In this document: piece after piece, positions 17,052-24,861 of the stretch
Layout: each line of letters opens with the position of its first letter
Numbering within the stretch: the stretch's first letter is position 1
Assembly (NCBI RefSeq): GCF_014648655.1
Contig: NZ_BMRN01000004.1
Location: forward strand, 310,001 to 374,000
Reading direction: 5' to 3'
From: Streptomyces atratus
GTDB taxonomy: Bacteria; Actinomycetota; Actinomycetes; Streptomycetales; Streptomycetaceae
Length of the DNA: 64,000 nt
Notes under the pieces: generated by a model
Databases searched by the model: none
Seen by the model: the letters and a program-made list of their open reading frames with translations, nothing else
What the model was told of the DNA's origin: nothing
Position numbers and translations under genes: made by a program

Positions 17052-17312
17052 CTACCACCTGCTCTGACGCTCCGGGAGGTGCTGAACGCCCTCATCGTCG
17101 CACCCGGGCACGGGCGGGACGGTGACGCGCGCACCTCCCGGAGGGTCCGTCCGGGTGTTACGGATGCGGTAGTGGGGCGACCCCACCCCGTCGACGGTCA
17201 GACCCTGGAAGGTCGGTTCACCGGGGGCGGGAGCGGCACCGTGGGCGGTGCCGGCCGCGGAGGCCACCAGCATGGCGGCGCTGAGCAGGGCGACGGAGAC
17301 TTTTCGCTGCAT
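17052..17312 (-). CDS. small secreted protein of unknown function
   Basis: 86 aa. A clear Sec signal peptide (KVSVALLSAAMLVASAAG then AHGA cleavage-like site) is followed by about 60 residues with no family I recognise (PTFQGLTVDGVGSPHYRI region). The Shine-Dalgarno AAGGGAG lies about 8 nt before the ATG. It sits at the edge of a region full of gene remnants, so it may itself be the N-terminal stub of a longer secreted protein: the C-terminal residues look unfolded and proline-rich. Confidence 0.5.
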   Translation of the reverse strand: MQRKVSVALLSAAMLVASAAGTAHGAAPAPGEPTFQGLTVDGVGSPHYRIRNTRTDPPGGARVTVPPVPGCDDEGVQHLPERQSRW

Positions 17313-17430
17313 GGACGATCTCCCTTCTCGGAAGGGGTAGTGCTTCTGGGAAGGGTGGAGATTCGGGGAACGCCCCCGCGGGGAACGGGAGGGGACCGTC
17401 GGCGGGGCGCGGGGTACAGCCGGTGCGACG

Positions 17431-17632
17431 CTACGGGACGCGCAGCGAGCAGACCCGGCTGCCGATGTCCAAGACCCGCAGGTCCTTGATCACTTTCGGG
17501 GCGAGGCGGTGGTGGCCCCGCTCGTTCGGGTGGAGCCCGTCATCGATGCCCGCGGCGGCGAAGGCGCGGCCGGCGAGCGGGGCGCGGAGGGCCTCCGCGT
17601 CGGCGGCAAGAAGCATGGATCGTCTGCGCACG
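17431..17632 (-). pseudogene. C-terminal remnant of an SGNH/GDSL hydrolase
   Basis: The frame ending at 17431 contains [15 protein letters not shown], the block-V Asp-x-x-His motif of SGNH esterases, followed by a 25-residue tail. The Ser block and the rest of the catalytic domain are missing. Confidence 0.6.
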
Positions 17633-17646
17633 GAACATGCCTCCGG

Positions 17647-17883
17647 TCAGGAGCGTCCGACCCGCCCCGACGGCGGACCGGCGAACAGGGAACGCACCCA
17701 GGCGAGTTGCTCCCGCTGCTGATACGCCGCACCGCCCTGGTGGCCGTTGAACTCGTAGACCCGTACGTCCTTGGGCCCGCGTAGTGGTTGTAGGCCGTGA
17801 AGCAGGTGGAGGGCGGGCAGGCCTCGTCCATCATCGCGATCGAGAACAGCGCGGGAGCGGCGGCGCGGGTGGCGAGCAGTGCG
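17647..17883 (-). pseudogene. frameshifted C-terminal remnant of acetylxylan esterase (AXE1 family)
   Basis: [19 protein letters not shown] then AYNHYAGP in one frame continues as [14 protein letters not shown] and [13 protein letters not shown] in the next. Together they match the AXE1/cephalosporin-C deacetylase C-terminus, including the catalytic Asp and His regions. One base is missing near 17773-17777. The upstream part is replaced by transposase sequence at about 17883. Confidence 0.65.
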
Positions 17884-18450
17884 GCATCACCAGCCCGGTG
17901 CCGGGGTAGCCGCCGTCGGCGATCGTGGTCGTCTGCCCGACGGCGGCCTTCGCGCCGGATTCCGCCCATGCTTTGCCGTCGTTGCGGTTGCCCGGCAGCG
18001 GCCGTCCGACGACCACAACCAGGCGGGTGTCGGCGTCGATGACGACCTGATGGTTGGTGGAGTACCGATAGTTCTTGGACTGCTCGGCCACAGCGTGGTC
18101 GCGGGTGGGCACCAAAGTGCCGTCCACAATGAGCACGGTGCCCCTGCGGAACCGCTTGCCGGGCTGAAGCGCCAGCAACGGGCCAAGGTGGTCGACTATG
18201 CGGTCCGCGGCGGACTTCGAGATACCGAACAACGGGGCGAGCTGACGCAATGTCAAGTTCGTACGCCAGTAGGCCGTGACCAGCAGGTCGCGGTCGTCAA
18301 GCGAGAGGCTCCACGGTCGGCCTGTCCGGCCCCGTCGACGCCCTCACGGCGTAGGGCGGCCACCAACCTGGCAAAGCAGCGCGGGCTCAGTCCGGTGAAC
18401 GGTGAAATCCAGGACGGCTCCGACGCCGTGATCAGCAGTCACACCTCGAT
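17884..18450 (-). mobile_element. truncated IS5-like transposase gene
   Basis: The minus strand encodes an IS5/DDE_Tnp_4-type transposase: N-terminal ISPFTGLSPRCFARLVAALR, then after a frameshift near 18315 [40 protein letters not shown] (first catalytic Asp) and [10 protein letters not shown] (second Asp). It breaks off before the C-terminal Glu where acetylxylan esterase sequence begins. No terminal inverted repeats could be matched. This is a dead element. Confidence 0.75.
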
Positions 18451-18518
18451 AATCTCATCGCGTCTGCACGCTCCGTCCGGAACCTCAACGGCAGACCCCG
18501 GCGGGAGGGGCAAGCCTC

Positions 18519-18765
18519 GTGACGGACCCGGCATGCCTGGAACCTGCTCACCGCCTGGCCGACCGGGCCGATGCCATCTCCCGTAGCTGCTTCTCGACCG
18601 CAACCATCGAATCCCGGACCAGGAGCGATGGGAGCCCAGTCACTGACGCCGACCGGGAGATCGAAATCGTCCTTCGCTCCTTGATCCGCCAGGAGCGTCC
18701 CGACGACGCGTTCATCGGTGAGGAGTTCGGCACCCATGGACACGGAAGACGGCGGTGGATCACCG
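18519..18765 (+). pseudogene. N-terminal fragment of an inositol-monophosphatase family phosphatase
   Basis: Starts GTG 18519 and reads RLADRADAISRSCFSTATIE, SDGSPVTDADREIE and FIGEEFGTHGHGRRRW, the N-terminus of HisN/IMPase-like proteins up to just before the metal-binding D-x-I-D-G-T motif. There the sequence becomes TDAVDD and loses homology. Catalytically dead. Confidence 0.65.
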
Positions 18766-18892
18766 ACGCCGTCGACGACGCGGGCGCCGGTCCGTCGCCA
18801 GGCCGTGGTGACGGCCTGGCGGCCGATGTCGATCCGGTCGGCGTCCAAGCTGATCAGCCGCTCCAGCGCCGGCAGTCCGGCGCGGGCGAGGA

Positions 18893-19405
18893 CTACCGGG
18901 ACGCCCCACCCGTGGACGGGTCGGCGACCAGGCGGAAGAGGTCGCGCGTCGGGTGCACGTCGACCGGGATGCCCGTCCCGACTTCGATGATCTCCTCCCC
19001 GGCGACGAGGTGGCTCGTGGTGAACGGCGGCCGGCCCGGCACGGTGACCAGCATCCGGACCCTGGTGCAGCGGTCGTCCTCGCCGCACCACACGCGCTGT
19101 GCGGACGTGACCTTGCCCGTGACGCGCACGCCGGCCGTGTCCAGGTCGCGCCACACACGCTGGTCCCGCACGGTGCCGAAGATGGCCAGGACCAGGACGA
19201 CCACGGTGAGAGGGGTCCAGACGAGGCCGGTCACGACGACGCCCAGCCTGTCGTCGTCGGGGACGTACCCGCCGATACCGGCCAGCAGGATCAGGGGACC
19301 GGCACACACGACCAGGAGCCCGAGCCCGGTCCAGATCGGCTGCTCGAAAAAGCCCGGCGGACGATTCACCGGACCTTCGGCCTCGGCTATTCCACCGCTC
19401 GTCAC
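18893..19405 (-). pseudogene. two-helix membrane protein, probably frameshifted
   Basis: 170 codons: two membrane segments (GLGLLVVCAGPLILLAGIGG and GLVWTPLTVVVLVLAIFG), then a soluble domain (VRVTGKVTSAQRVWCGEDD, PFTTSHLVAGEEI, PTRDLFRLVADPSTG). The frame then stops at ASR, but shifting by one base restores sense (WGVPVVLARAGLPALERLIS to about 18760). A one-base deletion near 18905 is the likely lesion. The family is unknown to me. Confidence 0.5.
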
Positions 19406-19750
19406 AGTGTGGCCCGCCCACCGCCGGGAAGGGCGTCCGAAGTATTTCGCAAGCGTCCTGACACAGGCGGAGTCTAACGGACCTGATCCAGTCGCCGCGG
19501 GGGAACCGGGCGTAGTGTGGGCCGATCGCGGCGGTGACCAACCGAACCTCTGGTGTCCAGCAACGCGTCCGGCCGGATCTCTGCATCCCCACCGGCGAGC
19601 GCCAAGGGAAGACCCCGAGCCTGGGCGGCATCTCGGTGTACGTGGGCGATGAAGCCGTCGCCATTCCGTATCGGGTCTATCAAGATGAGCTGCCCGTCGA
19701 CGACGACTCCGACGCCGTGATCACACCAGACACCGCAAGATCATCCCGCC
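19406..19750. other. 345-bp stretch without a recognisable gene
   Basis: Open frames exist on both strands, but none shows a start with a ribosome site or a family pattern. It lies inside the scar region between the membrane-protein remnant and a permease fragment. Confidence 0.4.
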
Positions 19751-19975
19751 GTGGGGCTCGGCATCAAGGTCGGCTACATGCTCAGCGGCGCGGTCGTCAT
19801 CGAAGCGATGTTCGACCTGCCCGGCATGGGCAAGCTCATCCTCGAAGGTGTCACCGGCGGCGATGTCGCCCTGGTCCAGGGCACCGTACTGACCATCGCC
19901 ATCGCGTTCCTTGCGGTCAACGTCATCGTCGACCTGCTCTACCTGCTGGTCAACCCGCGCATCAGGACGGTGTGA
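19751..19975 (+). pseudogene. C-terminal fragment of a peptide/nickel ABC permease (DppB family)
   Basis: GAVVIEAMFDLPGMGKLILE, then ALVQGTVLTIAIAFLAVNVI and VDLLYLLVNPRIRTV match the end of binding-protein-dependent permeases of the DppB type, including the EAA-loop-to-C-terminus segment. About 240 upstream residues are missing. Confidence 0.7.
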
Positions 19976-20172
19976 CATGTTCGCCACCGGCCATCTGGCC
20001 AACAATGCGTCGGCTGGACGCGGCAGAGACCGAGACGATCGCGGCCTGCCTGGATCGCGCGGGGCTTTCCCGGGTCTGAGCCGGGGCACACCGGCCCGCG
20101 CTCCACCCGCTCGGTACCGACTGACCGCGTGGACCGTCGGCGGGGCCCACCGGTCGACTTCCGTACGCACAG

Positions 20173-20212
20173 CAGGTCCGGTCGGACAGCATCGGCTGTC
20201 CGACCGGACCTG
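20173..20212. terminator. 17-bp perfect hairpin downstream of the long chaplin
   Basis: Arms 20173-20189 and 20196-20212 pair perfectly around CATCGG, 29 bp beyond the chaplin stop. Confidence 0.7.
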
Positions 20213-20240
20213 TTCGTCTTGCGGCTGACTGATTGGTGGA

Positions 20241-21086
20241 TCAGCCCTGCGAGCGGCGGACCCGGCGCATCAGTACCGCGCCACCGAGCATCAGCGCGGC
20301 GCTCGTGCCCGCAGCCACGCCGATATCAGCGGCACCGGTGTGGGCCAGCTGCCCCTCGTCGGTCACCGGCACACTGTTGGTCAGGGGCTCACCGACGACG
20401 GACGTGGCCACCGGGGGTGCGACCACGGGGGGTTCGACCACTGGGGGCGTGACCACCGGAGGTTCGACTACCGGGGGTGTGACCACGGGGGGTTCGACGA
20501 CGGGAGGTTCGACCACCGGCGGCTCGACGACGGGCGGCTCGACCACCGGCGGCTCGACGACGGGCGGCTCGACGACGGGGGGTTCGACGACGGGGGGTTC
20601 GACCACCGGCGGCTCGACGACGGGAGGTTCGACCACCGGCGGCTCGACGTCCGGCCCGCTCGCGTTTGAGCACTTGTTACCCAACGCCGGATTCAGGGCA
20701 CCGACGATGTCGACGCTGTTGCCGCAGGCGTTGACCGGGACGTCCACCGGGGCCTGAATGAGGTTTCCGGACAACACACCGGGGGAGTCGGTCGCGCCAC
20801 CGTCGGCGCTCGCACCCCCAACGCTGTTGCCGTTCCCGGCGCCGCCCTTGTTCTCGCACTCATTGCCGAACGCGGGATTCAGCAGACCGACCACATTGAC
20901 CGTGTTGCCGCACACGTTGACGGGAACGTGCACCGGCACCTGCACGGCGTTGCCCGAGCCGACGCCCGGCGAACCGCTGGCGGAGCCATCGGCCGACGCG
21001 TCCGCGAACGCGTACCCGCCTGCCGCGGTCAGAATGCCTGACGCCGCCGCCATGACCAGCACGCTCTTACTCAAGGCTTTTCGCAT
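20241..21086 (-). CDS. long chaplin with sortase anchor
   Basis: 281-aa cell-wall-anchored chaplin. Signal peptide [17 protein letters not shown] to YAFADA; two chaplin domains, each with two Cys ([20 protein letters not shown] with NPAFGNEC, and [20 protein letters not shown] with NPALGNKC); about fifteen PPVVE-type pentapeptides as wall spanner; then the sortase signal LAHTG, a hydrophobic helix and RRVRRSQG. This is the ChpA-C architecture: amyloid-forming surfactants that coat aerial hyphae. It starts at MRKAL, preceded by AAAGGG, not at an ATG 17 codons upstream. It is divergent from the rodlin and short-chaplin genes. Confidence 0.92.
   Translation of the reverse strand: MRKALSKSVLVMAAASGILTAAGGYAFADASADGSASGSPGVGSGNAVQVPVHVPVNVCGNTVNVVGLLNPAFGNECENKGGAGNGNSVGGASADGGATDSPGVLSGNLIQAPVDVPVNACGNSVDIVGALNPALGNKCSNASGPDVEPPVVEPPVVEPPVVEPPVVEPPVVEPPVVEPPVVEPPVVEPPVVEPPVVEPPVVTPPVVEPPVVTPPVVEPPVVAPPVATSVVGEPLTNSVPVTDEGQLAHTGAADIGVAAGTSAALMLGGAVLMRRVRRSQG
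20407..20652 (-). repeat. 15-bp repeats encoding the PPVVE wall-spanning stalk
   Basis: About fifteen near-identical 15-bp units (GTCGAACCCCCCGTC-like on the coding strand). They differ mostly at third positions, with Thr or Ala replacing Glu in the last few. Confidence 0.85.
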
Positions 21087-21633
21087 TGGTTGCCCTTTCT
21101 TAGGACATTCCGTGCGAGCAGAAGGCTCGCGATTCATTCGTCAGGCGGTGCAGCTTGCGCCGGGGACGCCACCCCGGGGGTCTTCCCACGTGAGTCGGCA
21201 AGCGGCGATTGCGGAAAGGCGGAGAGACCACGAAGAAGCGTTCTTCATGTGATAAGTCCTATTTCTGCTCGGTGAACGCCCAAGCTGCACGCTTGATAGA
21301 AGTCATAACGAGGAGGAATTGTTGAGGAAACTTGAAAGGTCGTGGGAATTTTGTGACCGCTCGAAAGGATTACTTGTGCACGTTCACGCTGACGCCGCTC
21401 GTCGCGCGCGGGTGCTCAATTCTGCATGGCGTCCGGGCCGTTCTGCATGGCGCCGGGCCGTTGATGCCTCGGGGAAGGGCTGGGGCCGCTGAATGCTCCT
21501 GCGGCCCCACGGCGTTGCTTCGCACTGCTGTCCGTACGGGTCGGCAATCGGGTGAATGGAGAGAACCAAACGCCCGGTCACGAGTTGGGCAGGGGGCTCC
21601 GGTACGGGGCATTCGGTGCAAGAGGGGTTAATC
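21087..21633. other. long AT-richer intergenic region between divergent chaplin and rodlin genes
   Basis: No supported gene. The part next to the long chaplin (21087-21380) is markedly more AT-rich than the rest of the window and must contain the chaplin promoter. At 21420-21460 a 20-bp unit (TTCTGCATGGCG plus CCGGGCCG) is imperfectly repeated in tandem. Confidence 0.5.
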
Positions 21634-21773
21634 GTGATCAAGAAGGTTCTGGCTGCGGGTGCCGTTGCCGCCTCCGTCCTCGGTCTGGGCGCGACGCAGG
21701 TCATGACGAGCCGCTGTCGCACATCCTGAGCGGCATTCCGGTGCCCTTCGGCAACAGTGCCGGCAACAGCTGA
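21634..21773 (+). pseudogene. rodlin remnant 1 (internal deletion)
   Basis: The GTG start with AGAGGGG upstream encodes a rodlin-type signal (VIKKVLAAGAVAASVLGLGA). After GATQV the frame jumps directly to the rodlin C-terminus (DEPLSHILSGIPVPFGN) in another frame. About 300 bp of the middle, including both Cys, are missing. Confidence 0.7.
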
Positions 21774-22066
21774 TCCAGTCGCGATGACAGGCCCGGACCG
21801 TCGGTATTCCTCCGCAGTGCGGATCGGGCCCGATTGCGCCTTTCCCGGTACCGGTACATCGGATTGTCCGAAGATCGCGCCCGTGACATTGAGTGAACGA
21901 TACTGCGTCATTCGGGCGGTTTTTCGGGGATCTTCTTCTCAAAGAGTTTCGCCTACGGTCTTACATCGTTACCAATTGCAGCGGCGGAGTTACGAGTGAT
22001 CAGGACCGCGCTCGTGCGGCACGAAAGACGTGGCCGCTCCGGACTCCGTCGAAGAAAGGGAAAAAA

Positions 22067-22300
22067 GTGAAGTACACCAAGGTTGCCGCTATCGCCGCCG
22101 GAACCCTGATGGCGATGGGTGCTGCCTCGCCCGCCTTCGCCGACGCAGGTGCCGAGGGCGGCGCCGAAAACTCCCCGGGCGTGGTGTCCGGCAACGTCAT
22201 TCAGGCTCCGGTCCATGTTCCGGTCAACCTCTGTGGCAACACCGTGAGCGTGATCGGTCTGGTCAACCCCGCCTTCGGCAACCCCTGCGCCAACACCTGA
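22067..22300 (+). CDS. short chaplin
   Basis: 77 aa. The signal peptide VKYTKVAAIAAGTLMAMG to FADA leaves a mature peptide of about 50 residues that is a single chaplin domain (SPGVVSGNVIQAPVHVPVN, NPAFGNPC, two Cys). ChpE-H class: secreted, self-assembling into amyloid fibrils at the air-water interface. GTG start with GAAAGGG upstream. It is followed by a perfect hairpin. Intact, unlike the neighbouring rodlins. Confidence 0.92.
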   Translation: MKYTKVAAIAAGTLMAMGAASPAFADAGAEGGAENSPGVVSGNVIQAPVHVPVNLCGNTVSVIGLVNPAFGNPCANT

Positions 22301-22332
22301 TCTCCGGTCGGCCCAGCCGAACGCTCATGACC

Positions 22333-22373
22333 GGAAGGCCCCGGCACGCATCCGATGCGTGCCGGGGCCTTCC
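22333..22373. terminator. 20-bp perfect hairpin after the short chaplin
   Basis: Arms 22333-22352 and 22354-22373 are exact complements. The tip must open to give a 5-7 nt loop. Confidence 0.8.
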
Positions 22374-22544
22374 CCGTTCCCGGTAGTCGATCGAGTGGTC
22401 CCGGAGAAAAGGCGGCCTGTCCGGTTGCCGTGTCGCAACCACATCGTCACCCAGGGCGAAAGCAGCAGAAGGCACAGCTGAAGAAGGGCTGTGCGGCGCG
22501 GATATGCGACCGAAACGGATGCCGCTGCGGAAGGGAACCTGAAA

Positions 22545-22860
22545 GTGAAGTACGCGAAGACCGCTGCGTGCGTTGCCGGTTGACCGGAGCCCGCGGTTCG
22601 CGCTCATCCAGAGCTCGCTCAACAAGCCTTGCATCACCCTGCCGGCCAAGGCCGACGCCGGTTCGATCCTCGGCGCCGTTCCGGTCTCGGTCCAGGACGT
22701 CGACGTGCCGGCCTCGCCGCAGAACCAGCAGTGCGCGGAGAACTCCACCCAGGCCAAGGATGATGAGGCTCTGTCGCACATCCTGAGCAGCATTCCGGTC
22801 CTGTCCGGCAGCGGTACCGGCAACAACCGGAACCGTGAGGCTCCGGTCGCTCGTCGCTGA
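22545..22860 (+). pseudogene. rodlin remnant 2 (chaplin-like start joined to rodlin body)
   Basis: GTG 22545 begins a chaplin-like signal (VKYAKTAACVAG) that stops at once. In a different frame a rodlin body follows: FALIQSSLNKPCITLPAKAD, VSVQDVDVPASPQNQQCAE, DEALSHILSSIPVLSG. The rodlin N-terminal half is absent. It looks like recombination between neighbouring surface-protein genes. Confidence 0.7.
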
Positions 22861-23095
22861 TTCCTCGAACTCGAGGAAGACAGCGTGACGGGCGGCTTCG
22901 AGTACGCCTGCCCCCAGTGCGTGAAACACCCTTGAGGCCGGCACATCCACGTGACAGCCGTTCTTCGGCGGCCCGGATGCGCCGGCCCCATGCCGGGCGT
23001 CCGGGGCGCCACCGACCCCTCGAAGGGACGGGCGTACTGGGCCGGTTGCCGTAGTGACGGCAGACGTCACCCCTCGCACCGGGTAGGGGCTGTTC

Positions 23096-23296
23096 ATGGA
23101 CCAGTACGACAGCCAACGCCCCAGCGGCCGGCAGCGGCACGCGCAGGACGTCACACCCATCTACGACCGGCTGCTCGCCGAATGGCAGGCGGCCCGCGGC
23201 GGCCCGGAGCCGGCGCCGTCCGCGCAGCCCCATCGGCCTTGTGCGGGAAGTCGCGTTCCTGCGGCCCGTATTTCCGAAGAGGACGTCGACGGGTGA
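23096..23296 (+). CDS. short hypothetical protein
   Basis: 66 aa, ATG start; MDQYDSQRPSGRQRHAQDV then PIYDRLLAEWQAARGG, hydrophilic with one amphipathic helix and no signal peptide. The ribosome site is weak (GGGGCTG). I cannot name a family. It lies between two rodlin remnants, and the C-terminal third looks non-native, so it could be a truncated gene. Confidence 0.35.
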   Translation: MDQYDSQRPSGRQRHAQDVTPIYDRLLAEWQAARGGPEPAPSAQPHRPCAGSRVPAARISEEDVDG

Positions 23297-23415
23297 GGGC
23301 GCGGCGTCGAACTCACTCCGGATCGAACCCATTTGAGCGGCAATTCGGAATCGAAGCTTCCGCAACAGGTTGATCAATACGTTCCACAACGGGACACTCC
23401 GAAAGGTGAAGCGCG

Positions 23416-23828
23416 ATGAAAAAGATGACGGTCGGCGCAGCAGTGGTCGTGTCCTTGGTCGGCCTGTCTGCCGCCGCGGCCCCCGCGGCGGCAGCGCGAT
23501 CGGAGATGACCAGGGGACCACGTCGGTCAACAGCAACGAAACCGTGAGCGAGTTCGGCAACAGCGCGACCCGGGGTGACGGCAGCCCGCAGTTCCAGCTC
23601 GTCCAGGGCACGCTGAACAAGACCTGCGTCGGCCTGCCGCTCAAGGCCGACGCCAGTTCGCTCGTCGCGGTGCCGGTGCCGGTCGCGGTTCAGGACGCCA
23701 ACGTCCTGGCCTCGCCGCAGAACCAGCAGTGCGCCGAAATCTCCAGCCGGGCCAAGGGTGACGAGGCGCTGTCGCACCTCGTGGACGACATCCCGGTGCT
23801 CTCGGGCAACGGGGTCGACAACGGCTGA
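23416..23828 (+). pseudogene. rodlin remnant 3 (frameshift after the signal peptide)
   Basis: ATG 23416 with GAAAGG upstream gives a signal peptide (MKKMTVGAAVVVSLVGLSAA) and then stops after about 40 codons. A full rodlin body continues in another frame (IGDDQGTTSVNSNETVSEFG, FQLVQGTLNKTCVGLPLKAD, QNQQCAE, DEALSHLVDDIPVLSG). The shift lies in the GCGCG run near 23494-23498, equal to two extra or one missing base. It is otherwise complete. Confidence 0.75.
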
Positions 23829-23837
23829 GGCTCCTGA

Positions 23838-23879
23838 AGTGCGGGCGATTCGGGGATCCGCCCGGCAATCGCCCGCACT
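23838..23879. terminator. 13-bp hairpin after rodlin remnant 3
   Basis: AGTGCGGGCGATT (23838-23850) is perfectly inverted at 23867-23879. Confidence 0.7.
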
Positions 23880-23988
23880 CCGCCGTACGGCACCACCGAG
23901 CAGTATCCGGGGGCAGCCCCGGGGCTCCACGCACGATGACGCCCACCGCTTCACGGGGGGTGGTGGGCACCCGGCGTACGGGGGCGGC

Positions 23989-24560
23989 TCAGGCCGGGCT
24001 GCGTACCGGAAGGACGCAGTGGGCGGAGGTCATGATGACCTCTTTGTCGCCTGCGAACGACCGCAGCAGCTCCTCGCTCACCGGCCGGCCCGGCGCGCCC
24101 TGGGGCCACGGACGGGTGGCGGACATCGCGTGGACCTCGCCCCGCTCGTGGGCCGTGGCCAGCCACTCGGGCGGTGCGGGGTACTGCGCAGTGAAATGAG
24201 GCAGCGTCAGGACTGCCTGGCCGGCCTGGAAAAGCGGTTTCACCGGTAGGCCCTGGGTCTCGGTGGCGTGGACGGGACCGGCGCCGACCGGCAGTCCACT
24301 GCGGTCCAGGCCACGCGCATGGCGGCCTCACCGGCGGCCGGACCGTCCGTCCCGTCGCCCAGTGAGCGGACGAGAGGGAAGGCGACGTCGTGGGCGGCAT
24401 CGGGGTGTTCGCCGCTCCATCCGATCAGCGTGATCGTGCCCAACTGGGCTTGTGCGAACGTGACGGTAGCGGTCCGGGGGAGGGCGTGCTCGGCACCATG
24501 ACGGCCCGGGACCGGTCGTTGTGCATGTGTATCACCTGATCGAGGGAGATCGACGGACAT
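23989..24560 (-). pseudogene. DUF5949-family gene, frameshifted
   Basis: The first half reads LGTITLIGWSGEHPDAAHDV and SLGDGTDGPAAGEAAMRVAW. The second half, in the next frame, reads SGLPVGAGPVHATETQGLPV, QAGQAVLTLPHFTAQYPAPP and TRPWPQGAPGRPVSEELLR. Together they make one DUF5949 protein of about 170 aa. The frame changes near 24300-24310 by one base. The family's function is unknown. The start codon is not certain. Confidence 0.6.
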
Positions 24561-24727
24561 CTCCGATGAATACGGTCGTGAAGTGACCCGGGCCGGGCTG
24601 CCGGACCCCGTGGATCAAATGTGTTGACGTCCCCCGACGGTCGCAGGCTATCGTGTGCAGCGTTCCGGACGGCGGACAAGAACCGCCGGTGTCGGCCCCG
24701 TGCTTGAACCAGGAGGTGAGGACATTG

Positions 24728-24799
24728 ATGACTGTCGCTGCGGTGGGCGTTGCCCACAACCAGAAGAGCATCGTTCCCACCCCCGTGGTCGCCGGCTGA
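24728..24799 (+). CDS. 23-aa upstream ORF before rsgA
   Basis: A 23-codon frame (begins MTVAAVGVAHNQKSIVP, ends VVAG) with a very strong Shine-Dalgarno (AGGAGGTGAGG) about 8 nt before the ATG, in a leader with no other gene, ending 62 bp before the rsgA start. The ribosome site is far better than that of rsgA itself. Expression and any regulatory role are inference. Confidence 0.4.
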   Translation: MTVAAVGVAHNQKSIVPTPVVAG

Positions 24800-24861
24800 C
24801 CTTTCCGTAACTCTCCGCGCCTGTGTGCGCGTTGCCGGGGCCACCCTTTGAAGGGTTTCCC

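Noticed and set aside
19971..19979. GTGTGACAT at the end of the DppB-like remnant
   Set aside because: One-mismatch match in a decayed region with no intact gene. It shows that such near-matches arise by chance.
21322..21492. TTG-started frame of 56 codons after GAGGAGGAATTG
   Set aside because: The ribosome site is good, but the product is Arg/Trp-rich with no family pattern and runs through a local tandem duplication. Left as noncoding.
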